Of a DNA stretch of 64,000 bases, positions 59,473-64,000 are shown piece by piece (position 1 is the first letter of the stretch; the number at the start of each line of letters is the position of its first letter). Source of the DNA: Silene conica (Eukaryota; Streptophyta; Magnoliopsida; Caryophyllales; Caryophyllaceae). The position numbers and the translations under genes are program-made. The stretch lies in NCBI GenBank assembly GCA_029255685.2, contig CM055312.2:5046649-5110648 (forward strand), read 5' to 3'. The notes beneath the pieces were generated by a model. The model searched no databases. It saw only the letters and a program-made list of their open reading frames with translations, and was not told the origin of the DNA.

Positions 59473-60930
59473 GTGTGTTTCTGTTACCGAAGAGCTCGCT
59501 CTATTTGGCCGACACAAATTCTCATTGAGAACGAACACTATCTTGTCTCACAAAATGCAAGTGACATGATCCATAAAAATACTCCATTTTCTTGTGACAG
59601 ATAGTATGCGTCACAAGCAATACTTTTTGTTAGGCCAATAACCCCTCACGGTTAAAATAGACCGCAATTTTATTGACTAGATCCGAGTCTTGGCTTGTTG
59701 ATTATAGTAAATCAGAAGCAATAATCATGCAAACTTGTCTGGTCCTAGTAAAATTCTATGATCATAATCAATAATCTTTATACCATAAAAGGAATAGATT
59801 TTAAAGCATTCTGATTGGTTGTTGAGTTTTAAGAAAGAAGTTATTTTTTGTTAATGTAGGCCATCCATGATCTCCAAAATTAATTAATTATTATTTCTTT
59901 TCTATTTTCTCTATTCTTTTATTAATTCAATAATTTCTTATTTTTTTAATTTAGTAAACTCAAAAATCATTAAAATTAATTAGTTTTCAAAAATAATTTG
60001 ATTTAATTAACTTTTATTTCAAAGAAACGAACAAATAAATAGCCTAGATATAATACATTGAGATATTGCTACTATTATATATTCGTCATATAGAGAGTAT
60101 TATTCATCGTATAATTTCTTCAAATATTAACTTTTAAAAAAATTAGAGAAAAAAAGTACTCTATGAGCAAAATAATATCAGATTTGAAAAGTTACCGATT
60201 TTTTAAATTACAAATTTAAATCTACAACAAAGTTACAAAACAAAAATAAAAATTCTGAAAAGAGAGTTAAAAAAAACTTAGCAAATTTCTTTAAAGGTAG
60301 CATACTTTGAACATACATAATTTATATCAAATTTAATGAGAAAAAAAAGAAAAAAAATACATACTACTATAGAAATAATGAAAACAAAAAAAATTTAAAA
60401 AAAATGCAAGAACAAATAATCGAAATAACAATCCGTATATAATACGGAGAAAAAATTAAAATTTTCATTTGATTATTTCTCCTATGTTGAGCATTATAAC
60501 GATTAAATGAGTAATGCAAGTATTCATTCAAAGAATATTGATGAAGTTGTAAAAGCATTAAGGATATAATTTATTGATTCTAATGTTAAAGGTGACTAAT
60601 GGATGAAACATCGAATAGATTTTAGGGAGGCAACAAAGTAAGTTAGATTAGAGAAAAAATGGCAGGGAGAATTTAATAGTGAAAAAAGGCAGAGTTGTGA
60701 GTTGGAGTGATGTGAAGCAAAGGTACGATTTATCAAATGAACATAGAATCCTTCACTTTGTTTATACTTCTTATCTAGAGATTAACAACTGACCATCGTC
60801 AATTGGGTCTAATGCAAACTAATAAGAGACATAAAAATCAATTAATAGATTATATGTATAAATTGTTAGTATAGATTTGAAGCTTTATAGCAAAAAATTT
60901 GAACTTATATCAACTACTAAAAAATAATAC
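59145..60930. other. MITE scraps and AT-rich sequence
   Basis: MITE motifs at 59278-59335 (GTGATGGACATATCCGTCAC) and 59513-59622 (ACACAAATTCTCATTGAGAA .. CGTCACAAGC), with a (TA)n tract at about 59438-59467. The rest, 59640-60930, is very AT-rich with no gene. Confidence 0.5.
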
Positions 60931-60947
60931 ATAAATATGTAAAAATA

Positions 60948-60981
60948 TTCCCGTACATTTTTTATACGGGCATAAAACTAG
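60948..60981 (+). mobile_element. Helitron 3' terminus
   Basis: Hairpin CCCGTACATTTTTTATACGGG, then CATAAAACTAG|T. The 5' end lies somewhere in the AT-rich stretch to the left and was not identified. Confidence 0.55.
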
Positions 60982-61403
60982 TTAAAAAGAAAAATTCAAT
61001 TAGGATTGATCTATCATGACAGTACATCATTATGAGTTACTTGTATGACAGTAGCCATTACCCATTCAATAATAACACTTGGGGATGAAGGAAAGACAGA
61101 GTTACCTAAAAGAAGTTAAAAGAAGTTGACTTACATAAAATAGAATATGCTTAAATGCGCCATACTCATTCATGTCGATTCAGAGTAGTGACGCCTTTCA
61201 ATTGAAGCACCCAACCCAAGAATTGCAATAAATTTAAAAAGCCATTGCTGTATTTCTTTTCTGGAAACGATGGAAGTATATTGATAGACTTAGTTTTCGG
61301 TCATTTCAATCGAGTTTGAGTTAGAAATTGACGAAGATCGGCATTAGGGTATTATCTGAAACTCTCCAGTTCAATTTTTTATTAATTTTTATTATTTTTG
61401 AAG

Positions 61404-62297
61404 GGACCTGCTTTTTCACATACGGATTTTACTCTTTCATATACGATTTTTATCCTTACCCTTATCATTTTTTTAAAAATTCGCTCCATTAATTTTAATT
61501 TTCTTTCTTCCTTCACCCTCTTGAAGGACTACTCCATGCACCGTCCCTCCATCATCAACTCTATTCACCGCGGTCATATCACAACTCTGTCGTCGCCCTC
61601 CCCCTCCTCCTGCCGCGCACCCTTCCGTCACCACCGTCATATCAGGTCGCCGCCTTTTCCCCTCTTCCTGCCGCGCAACCCTCCCCCTCCCCTGCCACGC
61701 ACCTCTCCGTCACCGCCGTCATATCACAACTCCGTCACCGCCATCATAAAACTTAAAAAATATTGAAAAAAGAAAAACTAAAACTAAAACTAAAAAAAAT
61801 TGAATACGCAGCCAAACTAAATAAATAACGAATCAGAAACTAAATAAATAAAAAAGAAAAACTAAAAGTGAAGCTTTTCCTTTTAATTGAATACAAATTG
61901 CAGACAACTTGACGGGCAATTTGCAGACAAATTGACGCACGCAATTAAATACAGACCACAGACAAATTGCAGACCAATTTATTTTGTTGAATTAGAAGAA
62001 TGAAATTGAATAGCAGATAATGAAATTGAAATTGACGACGCATCAATTGAAGACGGATCTACGACTAAACAATATTACCTTAATACTAAAAATTGTAATC
62101 CATTGTTTAAGTTTTTAGATTAATTAGTTAAATTGTAAGGTAACAACTCATATAAATAAGTTGTTTTGTCTAGGTTTAGGAAGGAGAGTTTTGATTTAGG
62201 AAGGAAAGTTTAGGTTTAGGAAAAAGCGTAGAAGATAGAAATTTTACGAAAAAGTGTACGTGAAAAAGTAAACTCCGTATGTGAAAAAGTAATTCCG
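61404..62297. mobile_element. Mutator-like non-autonomous element, copy 2
   Basis: Inverted ends around CTTTTTCACATACGGATTTT and the complement, matching copy 1 (55174-55965). The interior carries repeated CCGCGCACC..CCGTCACC words; the longest frame there is proline/serine-rich and arises from these repeats. The target duplication is not clear. Confidence 0.7.
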
Positions 62298-62497
62298 TTT
62301 TTTAATTGTTTAGATTCACCCAGACTTCATGCGTTATCCGTCATACCCTACTTTTTGTTTACATTGTGTCCTCTTTTTTTTTATAAAAAGAGATGACACG
62401 TGCCAACCGCTTTGAATAATTTCCATGAAAAGTGGGGTCAAGACGCACAGTTTTAAGTTAAGACTCAACTTAAAATTTTATTAGCACTTTGATATAG

Positions 62498-64000
62498 TGT
62501 AACACCCCCATTTATTTAGAAACCTGGACTAGGACTCCCCAAATAACCAAGGGTGTTACCATCTCGGAAAACCGAGGTAGTAGATAACAAAGGAAAGAAA
62601 CACAATACTTTATTAAGTAGTTTAAAGGTCAAAACAAAAGTATCTCAAGTCTGTTACAACTGTCTTACAAAAACAAATAAGAAAAGTCTAGACAAAGTGA
62701 AGAGACTAAATAGAGTGATCTAGCACTAATCAGGTCTGGTCCTTAGCCTCTCCTCCCTCCCAGCTTCCATGAGACTAAAACCTGTCACTCTGCTCCCTAA
62801 TAAATTGGATCATCACAGGCAAATACAAAACACACAGGGTCGACATCGTGTTGAGTAGGTAGTATAGTTAAGACACGAAATAGACATATTACAACTTCCT
62901 TCCATCTCCACATCATTCAGTCATCCACTTCACCTTCATCACACCACTCCTTCCATGGCCATATCACAAGTCCCGTTCTCCACAACAATTAATAATAATC
63001 AAATATTTCACAACAACATTCAATATCAATTATAACAATCTTGTAATAAGCATCACACACTTCATGTCATAACACAAACCACAGATATATCCCCTACCTC
63101 AAACCGTCGAATGAAATTGTCACTTGCGCAGCTGCTAAAAGTGTTCCACACGGAAAACGTTACCTAAACATATAATACGTATAATTAATAAGGCTTCCTA
63201 GATCCCGTAATATAAGTACGTATACTATTTATAGTAACTTCCTAAAATAGACATTTCCCAAAATAGTAACTCCCAAAATTAGTAGCTTTCTAAATATAGT
63301 AACTTTCTTAAAATAGTTCAAAGTAAAAATTAACAATTACAATAACAATAATCCAATAATAAATAATAATAATAATTATTATAATAATAATAGTAAATAT
63401 AATAACATTCCCAATATACGTAATACATCTCACAAACATAATACTAACACTCGACTTGACCCACGCACGACCCACCTATGTTCATGACAAACAGCCACAC
63501 TACACCACCACCCTCACCGGCAACCACCACAGGCAACCCCCACAACACCCTCTTTCACCACCGACAACCGCCAACCCATCGACTCTCGCCGGCGAGTTGA
63601 ACAAGGGCCGTTACAAGGCCTGGTTCACAACCTACCGTTCATAATCCTCTCAACAACCTCCTACAAAACACCCCTGAAACCGCCACTGATGCCTGACACT
63701 GACCAGACTCACCACAAACACCACCACTGACATCAGACACCTACAATCACCATGATACCACCGTGTAGACCTTCCCCTAGTCAATAGTGATAGCACCCCA
63801 ACAACCCACGACAAACCCAGTAACAAACAGACCTGGGTATTATGACAACGCTCCTGACACCAGTATTAACCACCCTCCACGACGGTCCTAGACGGCCAAC
63901 GACACCCCCCCTTTATGGTCTATATACGTTTATTACATGACCTAGTACAGTAATATGCAAAAACAACAAAGATTAAGACGTGTTATACCCATCTAATTAT
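62498..64000. mobile_element. LTR-like fossil related to 4587-7538, partial
   Basis: Starts TGTAACACCCCCATTTATTT and shares GTTACCATCTCGGAA, ACCGAGGTAGT and GGATCATC..GTTGAGTAGG with 4587-7538 in the same order. It then shows the same (TAA)-rich and C-rich zones. It runs off the window, so its end, type and state cannot be judged. No coding seen. Confidence 0.65.

Noticed and set aside
61398-61766. 122-residue Pro/Ser-rich frame
   Set aside because: Starts in the terminal repeat of a Mutator-like element and follows its internal CCGTCACC repeats.

Overview
The window is AT-rich nuclear DNA of a flowering plant. It carries a plant coiled-coil/NB-ARC/LRR resistance gene with GT-AG introns of ordinary to very large size, plus typical plant mobile DNA: Copia and other LTR elements, Helitrons, Harbinger, hAT and Mutator-like MITEs, Stowaway and a tRNA-derived SINE. 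The species cannot be fixed from sequence alone. A eudicot is very likely, because the NLR is of the At4g27190 type.

Only one gene is convincingly intact. It is an NLR on the minus strand. Five exons (57503-56312, 48198-47299, 47022-45659, 25091-24654, 24553-23312) join with matching phases (1,1,0,0) and GT-AG borders into one 1711-codon reading frame over 34.2 kb. Intron 1 (8.1 kb) cuts the P-loop codon for glycine. It holds a 1.57 kb solo LTR, a nearly complete-length but broken Copia element, and a MITE that was itself hit by a Mutator-like element. Intron 3 (20.6 kb) holds a chain of elements joined by TA microsatellites, an LTR element without visible coding capacity inside a hAT MITE, a Helitron, a CCGG-rich hAT MITE and a hAT-in-hAT nest. 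Introns 2 (276 bp) and 4 (100 bp) are ordinary.

Downstream of the gene (1-23.3 kb) there is no intact gene. At 1191-1219 and 7965-8200 lie two pieces of a second NLR copy matching the start of exon 3, separated by about 6.7 kb of Helitron-type DNA. That DNA contains a Harbinger MITE, which in turn contains a 2.95 kb solo LTR. Further right are a Stowaway, a trinucleotide microsatellite, a Harbinger nest rich in AGTTC repeats, a long-TIR element, and several Helitron ends, two of them tail to tail at 18.2-18.3 kb. Upstream of the gene (57.5-64 kb) are a plausible TATA box, a small Helitron with three tandem repeats, MITEs, a second Mutator-like element and the start of a further long LTR that runs off the window.

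The NLR exons occupy about 5.1 kb of the 34 kb locus; target-site duplications allow most of the intron insertions to be placed in order. The most distinctive items are the roughly 200-residue acidic extra region before the NB-ARC domain and the TA-microsatellite-joined element families sharing a GGATC..GTGAG terminus.
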